64,000 nucleotides of DNA. Origin: Blastobasis lacticolella. Lineage: Eukaryota; Arthropoda; Insecta; Lepidoptera; Blastobasidae. Of this stretch, positions 55,015-64,000 are shown one piece after another. The notes below the pieces were generated by a model. The model was not told where the DNA came from, made no database searches, and saw nothing but the letters and a program-made list of their open reading frames with translations. The first letter of the stretch is position 1; each line of letters begins with the position of its first letter. The stretch spans positions 7,378,001-7,442,000 of the forward strand of contig LR990067.1 of the NCBI GenBank assembly GCA_905147135.1, in the 5' to 3' direction. A program made the position numbers and the translations under genes.

Positions 55015-55305
55015 AATAGGAATACTGAAATATCTCATGACATTTTGCAATATGTACCTAAAGGTGCTACCGTTCACGACAAATCAGCGCCCAAATGGAT
55101 CCAGACAGCCGATAGCGAGGCGCCAAAGCCGTATCGTTGGCAGCGCGATATCGCCGATCGTTATATCACGATAACTCGCGATAACATCGTTTATGTAATC
55201 GGTCAGGTGGTGGTCGCGAATGTTCTCGTTGTTGGGAGTTTGGCTCGTGTGAACTGGCAAGTGTGTGTTGGCGGGTTGGTATTTGAGGGGTCGGTGTACT
55301 CTTAA
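55015..55305 (+). other. Unassigned 96-codon open frame, CpG-rich
   Basis: It reads ...QYVPKGATVHDKSAPKWIQT, PYRWQRDIADRYITITRDNI, YVIGQVVVANVLVVG, with stop TAA at 55303. There is no ATG in good context and no recognised domain. The segment is richer in CG and GC than its flanks (for example CGCGATATCGCCGATCG). It could be an exon, part of an unknown element, or chance. Confidence 0.25.
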
Positions 55306-56204
55306 GGACGGCTTTAGTAAGGGACGATGGTGTCTGCAGGTTTCGTAATTGGGGGGTGCATCGCACTATTGAGGGCGGCATTTAGACGTATCTTTATTTG
55401 GTCCAATAACACATTCAAAAAACGTAAAACGAACAAAATAAGTACACAATAAGAAAGCAGGGCGATGCGTCCTCGGACCAAATACGATTCGTTGTGCTCG
55501 ATTTTGTTGTTTTTTTTATACGAATGAGGTGGCAAACATATTTTTGTGCCTACCGCAAACGGTATAATGCCACCCTCCGGACTATCGAGGGAGGGAGGTA
55601 GATAACACTCGTGTGTACCAGCGCGGACCTCGGTCTCGCGCGCTGGTGGACAACCGGGATATTGACAATTTGCTGATTTCAATTATTTAAATTGTAACTT
55701 TTGCGATTACGTATGATCGTTCAAAGTAATTGCAATGCATTTTTTAGCAACTGAACCTATGAAACTGACGATACGGAATCACAAAAGTAACAATTTCGAT
55801 CATTAAAATCATATAATTGTTAGCAACAGCGTACGTAATTAGTCTTCAGTATGCTTTTAAATCTCATCGGAATTTCCCATAATATTCATACTATTCAGTC
55901 AGTACCCTCCTCTCTATTTTTAGATTATCTTTTAACTGCTACATTCTAAGATAAACAAATTAAATATACATACTATAGTAATAAATGTCACCGTTATCGC
56001 TCAACCGTTATCATACCAAATTAATCTGGTTTGCGAACGTCGTAACTTTACGTCACTGGCGCCAAAGACATGCCTCATGGTTCTATTTTAGAAATGGGAT
56101 TCATTGCCAAGATTCTTGGCCACGAGGTGTATACTTTGTATAGGCTGATGACAATTATTAACGAACTCGTGGCTTGGCATTGTCATGTGCATGACTGTTG
56201 GAAA
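55306..56204. other. Mixed sequence with one repeat, otherwise AT-rich
   Basis: 55505-55665 (TACGAATGAGGTGGCAAAC to GCTGGTGGACAACCGGGATA) looks like a further interspersed repeat whose end resembles the S1 tail. Nothing else seen. Confidence 0.35.
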
Positions 56205-56405
56205 ATAAGACTCCCCTGGTGTTGCTGAGCTCTCAGCCACAGTGTTTTCTTTGGACTATGACATGGGGTCGTTTAAGCGGTATATTAGAAGTCACTTCAG
56301 AGGCGGTCAACGCATTGGTAACTTCCCTGGTATTGCTGATGTCGATATGCGGCGGTGATGTCTTTCCATCAGGTGGCCCGCTTGCCTGTTTGTCTGCAGT
56401 ATAAC
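56205..56405 (-). repeat. Repeat family D, minus strand, longer copy
   Basis: It keeps the distal block (GTGTTTTCTTTGGACTATGA, CATGGGGTCGTTTAAGCGG) as well as the core (CCATCAGGTGGCCCGCTTGC), as in the copy at 5251. Confidence 0.7.
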
Positions 56406-56429
56406 ATAAAAAAGAGATGTTTTCAGCGG

Positions 56430-56755
56430 TTCGTAGCCTAAGCCTTTGATAAAGTTTAGTGAAACTAACTGGTTTTCAAATATAGAAAACCGCATCGGAA
56501 TAGATCCGTTCGGGACCTGGACGCCACAGACGAACACACTATCATATAAAAAGAAATCTTCCGAAAGAGTACCCTTATTTTCTTGCTTGTAAACTTTCCT
56601 CTTGAACCACTCTATCTATTGTTAAAAACCACATTAAAATGCGTTGAGCACTTTAAAAGATCTAAGCGTATATAGACGCGACTTTGCTTTTTGATAGACA
56701 TACTAAAGAAAAGCCAAAAAGCCCTTACGAAGCCGGGGCAGATCGCTAGTACAGT
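56430..56755 (+). repeat. Repeat family G fragments
   Basis: AAAACCGCATCGGAATAGAT, CGTTCGGGACC, CTTGAACCACTCTATCTATT, AATGCGTTGAGCACTTTAAA, CCGGGGCAGATCGCTAGTA. Confidence 0.55.
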
Positions 56756-57537
56756 TAACTAGCAAAATCTGGTAATATATTACATAATATATGGTATGGG
56801 ATAGAGTTATTGTCCACAACCTGAGATACCGACAAGCACACAAACGACACGCACGAAGGCCACCGGATAGCAGTTCACTGTCTCATAAAATCTACTACGA
56901 CTGATATATCACCCGTACATAAATTTGCGCGGAAAATTACGCGAGGCAACAACCTAGCCAACAAGCTTTGTTTTAACGAGCATCGAGCATCGTACCTACT
57001 TATAAAAGTTAACATAGCGCGTATGTCACTCCGTTCGGGCTCCAACAAGCCTACAAGCGGCCCCAATACTAATAATAACAATAAATAATCAGTCTCGGCG
57101 TCTACAGCGGTACTTTTTCTACGCGGGGAATGCATTACGCAGGGACGGGGGGCATAACCCACCTCCACCCAGGGTCCTATCGACCTCTCGGTCGCGTCAG
57201 ACCTAATCACGGGCGATGCGCACGCTTACTTGACGGTGGCTCTTTGGGCGTGCACACTTCTTGACACCCACAAATGCAGTTGTTCCACATGCACTTTCCC
57301 TTAGCTGGCTGACGTCACAATACACACTCCTGCTTCGTCGGCCAGCTGCCATACTCCTTCGCTCCCTGTTCTATCTCTTCTGCGCCTATTCCTAGAGACG
57401 GAGGGCCTGTGTGGGATTCCCAACAGTCGCCGGTATACCCACTTAAATCCGCAGCGCTCCTGCATCGCCTGAAAGCAGGTGTCGTGAGAGTAGCGGAGGT
57501 GTCGAAGCCTTGTCATCCACGACACCTCCCGCGACCG
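56756..57537. other. GC-richer sequence, probably the 5' part of a longer family E copy
   Basis: Open frames occur on the minus strand (56875-57210, 57301-57525) with no recognised domain. The stretch runs straight into the family E block at 57538. Confidence 0.35.
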
Positions 57538-57650
57538 CCCGCCTTAGACGGTAGACCCTGGTCAACCTCGCTTCGCCACCGCTGTTAAGAGGCACACCTA
57601 ACGAGTGGCGAGCTCGTTGCGGTGCTAAAGTTCAACTAGCCTTAAAGTAG
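57538..57650 (+). repeat. Repeat family E
   Basis: GTAGACCCTGGTCAACCTCG, CTTCGCC, GTGGCGAGCTCGTTGCGGTG, AAGTTCAACTAG. Confidence 0.65.
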
Positions 57651-58074
57651 GGGAAGGAAGGGCAAGATGAATATAGCGGGCAACACGAATCATTCTCGTA
57701 GGATCTTTCTACTTGTTCCGTACACGAAAGTACCGGCGTGGCAGGACGCGCAGGGCCGGCCGACTTCACAAGCCAATGCGAACTCGGCTGTTGTGGGGCG
57801 TGCGTGCGTTTTAGTGACGAGAAACAGAATTGACGCAAGAAAATAAAATATTTTGTCACGATAAGTTTTAACATTTTCTGTTATATAATTGGTATATATT
57901 GATGATAAAGGTTGCTTCTGTTGCCTTATCTTATGTAAATTAAGCTGTAATGAAGCATCTTTCATCACCGAAACAAATTAATTTTTAGGAAATTTTTTTT
58001 ATCTATCAAATGCCATGCGGGCAAGACGAATATGACCATATTCACTAACAGAAACTAATAGAAAACAATCGGCT

Positions 58075-58483
58075 CTCGCTGGTTCTGACCTCGGCCGTGA
58101 TTATTACTGCACACTTTGCAAAGAAAAATATATCTATCCCCCTGAGGATTCCTATCGCGATATGCTATTCATCGCTATATTCATATCGCGATCGCTATAT
58201 GAGGATCCCTACCTGAGGATTGGATACAGTGCTCCGAGTGCAAAGAGTGGACTCACGAAGCGTGCTCTTCGTATATTGGGTCTGGAACATACTTTTGTGA
58301 CGATTGTCAAGACTAGTAATGATTATTATATGCCCGAACCATCTTGCCCTATATGGACGGGCAAGATGGCTCAAAACAATTATTTTACATGATGATCTCA
58401 TGTCTAGGTTGTGATTTCTATTTTAAGCATTTGTAAAATTATTTTGATAGTCTATAGTACTGTTAATTATTATAACAATAAAA
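58075..58483 (+). pseudogene. Pogo/Tigger-type transposase C-terminus with PHD-like finger, interrupted
   Basis: The first part reads ALAGSDLGRDYYCTLCKEKY, IYPPED, and the second DWIQCSECKEWTHEACSSYI, GSGTYFCDDCQD with TAG at 58314-58316. Taken together the Cys/His order is C4-H-C3 (CTLC, CSEC, HEAC, CDDC), the PHD-like C-terminus seen in many insect pogo/Tigger DDE transposases. A 71-bp insertion (58150-58220) separates them and breaks the frame. An AATAAA at 58478 could be the element's own poly(A) signal. No DDE core remains upstream. Confidence 0.65.
58150..58220. repeat. 71-bp insertion: 62-bp palindrome plus 9-bp duplication
   Basis: CCTGAGGAT is present at both ends (58141-58149 and 58212-58220). 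The inserted 62 bases contain TATCGCGATAT and ATATCGCGAT, which pair. This looks like a minute insertion with its target duplication. Confidence 0.65.
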
Positions 58484-58532
58484 GTTTCGTTAATCTCTGT
58501 AACGTGATTGTTTTTCTTACGTTTCTTGTTAG

Positions 58533-58841
58533 ATGAACCAACTTGCCCTCCCCTCCCCTACGGTTTCAGATCCAGTTCCCGGACTCTACGAGCGTTGCTT
58601 AACCTTGGTTATCAGTATCGCAAGCACGCTATCAGTAGACCAGTGCCCCAATACTGGGTATATTATCCTTCAGATCGATACAAAGTACCGTAACATGAGT
58701 AATTGTATCCATTCGGGTGGAGCTTACAGCCTGGACAGCATATTAGCCTGGAATTCTACAGTTACCCATCCAGGCGGACTTTACAGTCTGGATAGCGTAG
58801 CCTGGAGACCTATTGATAAATTGGTTCTACGACTGAGATGA
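58533..58841 (+). other. Open frame of 102 codons with an internal protein repeat
   Basis: The second half holds HSGGAYSLDSILAW followed by HPGGLYSLDSVAW; the DNA copies (GGTGGAGCTTACAGCCTGGA and GGCGGACTTTACAGTCTGGA) are 57 bases apart. No family is recognised. It lies 50 bases after the putative transposase poly(A) signal and may be unrelated. Confidence 0.3.
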
Positions 58842-59214
58842 TGGCCTCCTCAAAGAATTTATTTCTGAACATTTATGCAAAAGTATTTGGTCTTTCATTC
58901 TTACCGAGAGCTTATTTTAATCATTTGTTTATCAAAGGTCTAAAGTACACGGATTTGCTGTGAGAGAAACTACTTCATAGTTCGTTGATAGTCCAATTAT
59001 CAAAATGTCCAAAGTGCACATGCGTTCGAACATCAAAGTCGTAGTAGATATGTTTGCAAATGAAGCGATTGACCGATAACATTTCTGCGTCTTACAATGA
59101 CGTTGATCATCATCACTCAACGCAGTTTAAAACTGAAAAGGTCTTCGGTGGATCTTGTCTAGAACTACGTTTGTTTTATATTACTACGCTGCTGCCTATT
59201 TTCTAACACCGTTT

Positions 59215-59282
59215 CGACAACCGTTTTTAGGATTTTTGGAACATTTATTTATATCTTCCAAAAATCCTAAAAACGGTTGTCG
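59215..59282. repeat. Perfect 26-bp hairpin with 16-base loop
   Basis: CGACAACCGTTTTTAGGATT TTTGGA (59215-59240) is exactly complementary to 59257-59282. Pairing stops at both outer edges. It is either a tiny inverted-repeat element or a small-RNA precursor. Confidence 0.75.
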
Positions 59283-59320
59283 TTAAGAAATAATCAGAAT
59301 AATAAATAGAAATCAAACTA

Positions 59321-59540
59321 GACGTATCCCAGTCTTTACACTCATTGACTAATTTTTTCGAGTAAAAGATCTTGAGTCTCCATAGGTTAGAAAATGGGCA
59401 GCAGCGTTTTTCGTTTTTATATCTACAACTACGATCTCCAACCCGCCTGCCAAGCGTGGAGATTATGGCCATCACCTCCCCTTTCGCGGGAGAGGCCCTA
59501 AGTCCTGCAGTGGACTGTTTTGGGCTGTGATGGTGATGAC
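59321..59540 (+). repeat. Repeat family A, 5' truncated
   Basis: It starts within the TTACACTC..GACTAA region and ends GGGCTGTGATGGTGATGA. It follows the hairpin by about 40 bases. Confidence 0.75.
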
Positions 59541-60711
59541 GATCTATCCCAGTCTAGGGACTGAGCATAGTTTACTTCCTTTTTAGGCCCCAACGCAAAA
59601 ATGGTGTATTAATACTCGTAAGTGTGATGAGTGTACCTTTGTCTGCCTATGGCATCGTAGCTGCCGAACAGATGGACCGATTTCGATTCGGTTTTCTTTA
59701 TATCAGTTTAACCGAGATGCTTCTTAGCGTTTCATTAAAATCGGTTCTATATTTAACATCGCAACCGTAGTTTGCTAATTATTTTAGTAATGTAGACTTA
59801 ATTTTTGGGTATTTTCGATATCGGTCGATTAGCTTATTTATCTACTAGTTCTGACGTAGGTTCTGACGTAAAAGTACATGACGCGGGTCGTGCTATTTGT
59901 TCAGCTTTTTCGTTATATTTATGTTGTCCACATAGTGCAGACACGAGAAACTAGTGGACGATTGTAGGCGGTAACTTTCACCCATGGCAGTTAGTTATAT
60001 GCGCACTTATAAGTTATAAACCCAAGTACCAAAGAAAATATTGGGGTTGATAGATTTTTTTTGTTCAACTAACGACCCGTACCGGCTTCGTACAGGTGTT
60101 CTTGGGGTTTCCCTATTATAATGTTTATGTATGCCTTCCGGAAGAAATTCAATCAAATCAAAATTGTGTCTGCTTCTTTTTCAGTAATTCAGTTTTATTG
60201 CATAATTAAGTATATTGATAGTAGCGGTACAAGATACCTCGTAATGAGACATAATTGGTATGTATTTTTTTCGATTGTTCTTTCTTTTAATGCAAAATAA
60301 CAATAAACATAAGACATTTACGATTATTTGCGTCGCGTCTGAGTGAAGTACGATTGGTTATCAATAACAATAGCCTACATTTTCTGTTGTATCTCGAGTA
60401 AACGAGCACTTAATTACTTTATAAGTACTTATTATAGGTTAAGGTCCTATAAAGTCTGCATTTAAAATCTCGACATATCTGTTAGGTTCGTACACGGGCG
60501 AAGACGCGGGAAAAAGCTAGTGTTTATTAAATACCAATAATTAGTTTATCAATCTGTGCAAATATTATGTTAATAACTCATGAGACAGGAAATTAAATTA
60601 TGAATGAAAATATTTCTCTTACTGTCGTTCTTAAACAATAGCAAATGTTTATGTTAGATCTGTGTCTGAGCAAGAGTGTAAACTCTGTTGCGATATTTCA
60701 TCTGTAACATA
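59541..60711. other. AT-rich sequence with decayed family G pieces
   Basis: 59650-59760 (GACCGATTTCGATTCGGTTT, ACCGAGATGCTTCTTAGC) is G-like. No gene seen. Confidence 0.4.
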
Positions 60712-60845
60712 ACATAACATGTACGGGATGCCAATCGACTTTCGAGACTGTTCAACCAGTCTCCGGGTCTCCAGCGGACGACCTTGGTCAACCACGCTTC
60801 GCCAAAGGTATTAGGAGTCACACCTAACGATTATCTGGCTCGTTT
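60712..60845 (+). repeat. Repeat family E
   Basis: CTTTCGAGACTGTTCAACCA, GTCTCCGGG, GACCTTGGTCAACCACGCTT, GTCACACCTAACGA. Confidence 0.6.
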
Positions 60846-61621
60846 CTGAAAACACAAGTGACAACAAATACCGATGATATTTTTAAACAAGCTTTGAATT
60901 CTACGCCCACTCGGAGGCAACAGTTTGAAAATTAAAAATAATTCTAGAACACAACAATTCCCGCCAATATATCACATGACAGAGCGTCCCACCTAAAACG
61001 TTATGTATTTTTATTATCTTTGGTTCCCACGCACCAGACATCTGACTGGAAACAGCTGTGTTTTGGGAGTGTCTGTGTGTGTGCCAAGATTTGTTGTGGG
61101 GTTTAAAATAACGCCACAATTTCCACTTTTTATGGGTCTATTTTTAGGCGTCAGTGAATAGTGACTACCTAGTACGTGGTGACATCTTCCTGCTAAACTA
61201 TTTATAATGGGACGTCATTACAAGTAGTTCCAAAGTCTTTCCCTTGCATAACAACTTAGAGTTCCCCAAAGAGCACGTCTTTAAGTGCAATCGGCCTCAG
61301 ATTCAGAAGTATCTAAGCAGACAGAATGACAGTTGATCTGACTGACCAAACTGCTGACAGACTGATTGAAAAATATTACACATTATTTAAATAGGATACG
61401 GTTCTATTAAGAATGATATTTGACGTTAACTGTGTCCATACCGAGTTTTTCAGATCAATCTAGAGTCAAGACTGTGACATTTTCTGACGATTAGGGACCT
61501 CTGTTTGAATTGTCCTCTTTCTTTTAATGCCTATTCGTTTTATGTATGCCCACTCCTATATATTGTACCTTACCTTACTCTCTACATCACAACCTTACCT
61601 TTGTATTTTTCCTCTTTGCAG
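60846..61621. other. Non-coding, probable last intron
   Basis: Ends in a pyrimidine-rich tract and acceptor (TTGTATTTTTCCTCTTTGCAG, ending 61621). Nothing else recognised. Confidence 0.4.
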
Positions 61622-61738
61622 CCAGCGAGCCGTGAAAAGATGATGACCAAGTCAGCGGTGGCGCTCGCTGCCATAGGACTAGGTCTCTCAACATTCAGCG
61701 TCCGACAAATGATCCTGCACCAAACCAGAAGGGTCTAG
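61622..61738 (+). CDS. Candidate last coding exon with hydrophobic C-terminal tail
   Basis: After a strong acceptor, only one frame is open: PASREKMMTKSAVALAAIGL, GLSTFSVRQMILHQTRRV, stop TAG at 61736-61738. The other two frames stop within eight codons, so the preceding intron should be phase 0. Residues AVALAAIGLGLSTF form a short membrane-like segment flanked by basic residues, as in tail-anchored or small mitochondrial membrane proteins; the gene itself is not recognised. The GC-rich codon look (GCGGTGGCGCTCGCT) contrasts with the flanks. The exon at 31241 ends in phase 1, so it cannot splice directly here. Confidence 0.55.
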   Translation, partial: PASREKMMTKSAVALAAIGLGLSTFSVRQMILHQTRRV

Positions 61739-62390
61739 AACCTTCTAGAACGTTCCGGGACGTTCCACGACTCTCTAGGGGCACATGAAAACAACCAGTC
61801 CGCTGCAACATCAATCTGCTTGCCCGACATGTCGACAACTCTCGACACGTTCAAATCGATACTACTAGAGCAATGTTATCGATAAAATGACTTAAATTTT
61901 AAAGCAATTCTTATGTAGCTAGAACTTTTTTTTTGTTTCGAAAAAGGAAGACATTCTCGCTTGAGTTCGAATTTGTTTCGAATTATATTTTTTTATCGTG
62001 ATAAGTTGCCAGTATCTGTAATAGTTAAATTAGGTATTTTTTATAGGTCAATGGATTGTCTTCTTTTTTTAACTATTTATTGTGAGAATCAAATTCTTAG
62101 GTGAGAAAGAGAGTGTGTGGGATTTAGGAATGTACGGTGTGGTAAAAAAATTGTAAAAGGAAGCAAACGTGCGAGAGAACAAATCGGTAATCTTTTTTGA
62201 TGTTTTACTTTTTTCTGTGGAACTTTTATTTTGTAGTGCATGTTCACTTAAGAGGCCAAGTTTAATAAATGTTTTAGTATAATAAGTCGACAGTGCGTGC
62301 GAACAGTTGTGAGTGAACAGTATGATTGTGTCGGTTGCTTACCACCGTTTATTTTGTGATGAAAACCAAATAAACATAGGCGCTAAATTA
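61739..62390 (+). terminator. Probable 3' UTR with two poly(A) signals
   Basis: AATAAA occurs at 62264-62269 and 62369-62374, the second followed by a T-rich stretch (TTTTGACTTTTATTTCTTTC). There are no repeats inside the interval, which is unusual for this window. Confidence 0.5.
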
Positions 62391-62419
62391 GTTTTGACTT
62401 TTATTTCTTTCAACACCAA

Positions 62420-62607
62420 ACGTCGTGATGAAACCTGCGTTTAGGCGACTGAATGTGTAACCATGATCCAATCTGGTTAGGTTCCGCTGATAGCAGGGTC
62501 ACGGGGCTCGGATGGCAGCTCCACTGTAATTATCTGATCTAGAAAATCCTGAATCACAGTCAAAGCGGACCCTGAGCCGTCATGCACGAGAGCACAACTG
62601 GGACTAC
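62420..62607 (+). repeat. SINE S1 body and tail
   Basis: GATGAAACCTGCGTTTAGGC, CAATCTGGTTAGGTTCCGC, GGTCACGGGGCTCGGATGG, AAGCGGACCCTGAGCC. It begins about 45 bases past the second AATAAA. Confidence 0.7.
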
Positions 62608-62948
62608 GGATGATTTATTTTTTAACACCAAGCAACTTTAAGACCAACATAGGGAACTACTCACCGGTATGGTGTAATGTAATGACGGTCTTAAATAAAT
62701 GTAATTAAATTATGTCCTTTACTTAAAACCTGTTGGTAGTTTGAAAATATTACAGTTCACTTGTGACAAATGAACAGACAGCCTGATCAACTGATGTTAA
62801 CTGGTAACTGTCGGTCATGAAGCTCTGTCTTATTTGGCAACGAGCGTGCGACGGGCGGTTTTAAGGTCTCCCTAATTGGTCGGGCGACGTCCCCGTCGTG
62901 CGACCTTGGCCGCACGACCGTTGCCAATTCGGACAGCGCCTAACACCT

Positions 62949-63183
62949 GTAGCCGTATTCACAATGATTCGAAACCGTTTCCGAACGATTCGACACGAAA
63001 TTCGTGAGTTAACAGAAAACTGTTATTCAGAATCCTGATAGATTCCACGGAAACTCTACTCTCTATAACATATAAAAATTGCATCAAAATTAACTGAAAC
63101 CACATTTTCCTGAAAACTTTTGCGGGGTTCTTTGTCGATTCCGTATCCGAATCCGATTTCCGAGCCATTGTGAATACGGCTAC
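62949..63183. mobile_element. Inverted-repeat element M3, copy 3 (235 bp)
   Basis: Same ends as 21720 and 23845. The 18-bp difference is a deletion around GTGAGTTAACAGAAAACTG. Confidence 0.85.
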
Positions 63184-63382
63184 TGATGATTCACACTCGA
63201 GTTTCATGTATGTTACAAAAATACAGAACCGATGGCACTGAGGAAGGTGGGTCAAGACTAAGCTGATATGCTTCATGCCTGTGACTATGGTGTCAACCTC
63301 GTCATCCATACTGGAACAGCAACGCAACCATTGCTTGGTGGCAAGAATAGGTAGATTTAGCTATAAAGAAAAGGCGGCTACG

Positions 63383-63563
63383 CATTAGGCCACCGGGTCT
63401 TGACTCTGGTTCGAACCTCAGTGCTGCTATGTACCAATGGCATTTTCTGAGTTATGTTCATTAGATGAAGACTAATCGATGATCTTACTGTGAGGGAAAA
63501 CATGAGGAAAAGGCACATTCAGGTGACTGAACGTGTGTGTAACTGTGATCCAATGGTCAGGTT
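63383..63563 (+). repeat. SINE S1, 3' truncated, diverged head
   Basis: GGCCACCGGGTCTTGACTC, GGTTCGAACCTCAG (B box), TGTACCAATGGCATTTTCTG, GAGGGAAAACATGAGGAAAA, GTGATCCAATGGTCAGG. Confidence 0.7.
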
Positions 63564-63665
63564 CACCTGTTCACTGAAAAAGAGGAATAGGATTTACATG
63601 GAAAATTATCATTTGGCAATATCTAACTACTTAAGCCAATACAATAAAGTGCTAAAGCCAGGATG

Positions 63666-63952
63666 AGCGTCGGTGGCCGAGTGGTTAAAGTATCTCGCAA
63701 GCGAGGGGGTAACGGGAGGTTTGAATCCCACGGCACCAATGACTCTTTTCTGAGTTATGTACATTCGTTAAATGTTAACTGATGCTCTTACGGTGCGGGA
63801 TAACATCGTACTTAATGTGCAACAGTGTAGCAGGGTCAAGGAGGTCAGATGGCAGCCGCTGTAAGTAATTACCTGATCTGCAAAACCCTGGATCATAGTC
63901 AAGGCGGACCCCGGGCTCTCGCGCGCGTGAGCACATCCGGGATATGGAAGCC
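63666..63952 (+). repeat. SINE S1, full copy with clear tRNA-like head
   Basis: A box TGGCCGAGTGG (63674-63684) and B box GGTTTGAATCC (63718-63728) are RNA polymerase III internal promoter elements, here resembling a class with a long variable arm such as tRNA-Ser/Leu. The body follows the order of 18560-18913 to CACATCCGGGATATGG. It is a SINE, not a functional tRNA gene: the acceptor stem cannot close. Confidence 0.8.
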
Positions 63953-64000
63953 TAGAAATAGCCATTAAAATAAAAGACCACTTCCTAAAATGTCCGTCTT

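Noticed and set aside
31241..61738. Joining the exon at 31241 directly to the exon at 61622 as one gene
   Set aside because: The first ends in phase 1, and the second is open only if entered in phase 0, so at least one unseen exon would be needed; there is no other evidence they belong together.
62959..63327. Minus-strand open frame across M3 copy 3, also present in copy 1
   Set aside because: The same frame is interrupted by a stop in copy 2, and the sequence is an inverted-repeat element with palindromic composition.
63666..63737. Possible tRNA gene at the S1 head (also at 18560 and on minus near 29210)
   Set aside because: A and B boxes are present but the acceptor stem does not pair and the sequence runs straight into a shared SINE body.

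Overview
The window is eukaryotic and most likely a moth or butterfly (Lepidoptera) nuclear genome. It is AT-rich and almost free of long open frames outside transposons. It is packed with short interspersed repeats of lepidopteran type: tRNA-headed SINEs, many small inverted-repeat elements, and 3' ends of non-LTR elements. The few candidate host exons are short and bounded by GT/AG splice signals. There is no bacterial operon structure, no CRISPR array, and no convincing rRNA or tRNA gene.

Host-gene evidence is sparse. At the left edge (599-834, minus) is a THAP-type zinc-finger exon ending in a GTAAGT donor. Around 17.1-17.85 kb two candidate first coding exons face away from each other across a CpG-richer segment with CCAAT, E-box and CRE-like motifs, resembling a divergent promoter. 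A 73-bp internal exon lies at 31241-31313 (plus). A terminal exon at 61622-61738 encodes a hydrophobic C-terminal tail and is followed by two AATAAA signals. Whether any of these belong to one gene cannot be decided from sequence alone.

Mobile DNA dominates. The best-preserved element is a full-length LOA/I-type non-LTR retrotransposon at 34589-40572. Both ORFs are intact, it is flanked by a 13-bp target duplication, and it ends in three TAACC units (a permutation of the insect telomeric CCTAA repeat) instead of poly(A). A 329-codon open fragment at 2496-3482 carries a CCHC finger and an RPD-x15-D motif like restriction-like endonuclease non-LTR elements. Two striking foldbacks occur. One is a 2.52-kb mariner/Tc1-type element (49500-52020) whose 1.12-kb arms are both copies of the same transposon 3' half. 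The other is a 672-bp element (27305-27976) with 158-bp arms and an 8-bp target duplication. Relics include RTE-type pol C-termini, other non-LTR pol C-termini, and a pogo/Tigger-type transposase C-terminus with a PHD-like finger split by a 71-bp palindromic insertion.

The rest is repeat families: A (about 260 bp, 12 copies), S1 and S2 tRNA-derived SINEs, C and D (sharing a core), E, F, G, and inverted-repeat families M1, M2 and M3. Intervals between them are AT-rich and featureless to the eye. All assignments rest on reading the sequence; no database search was run.
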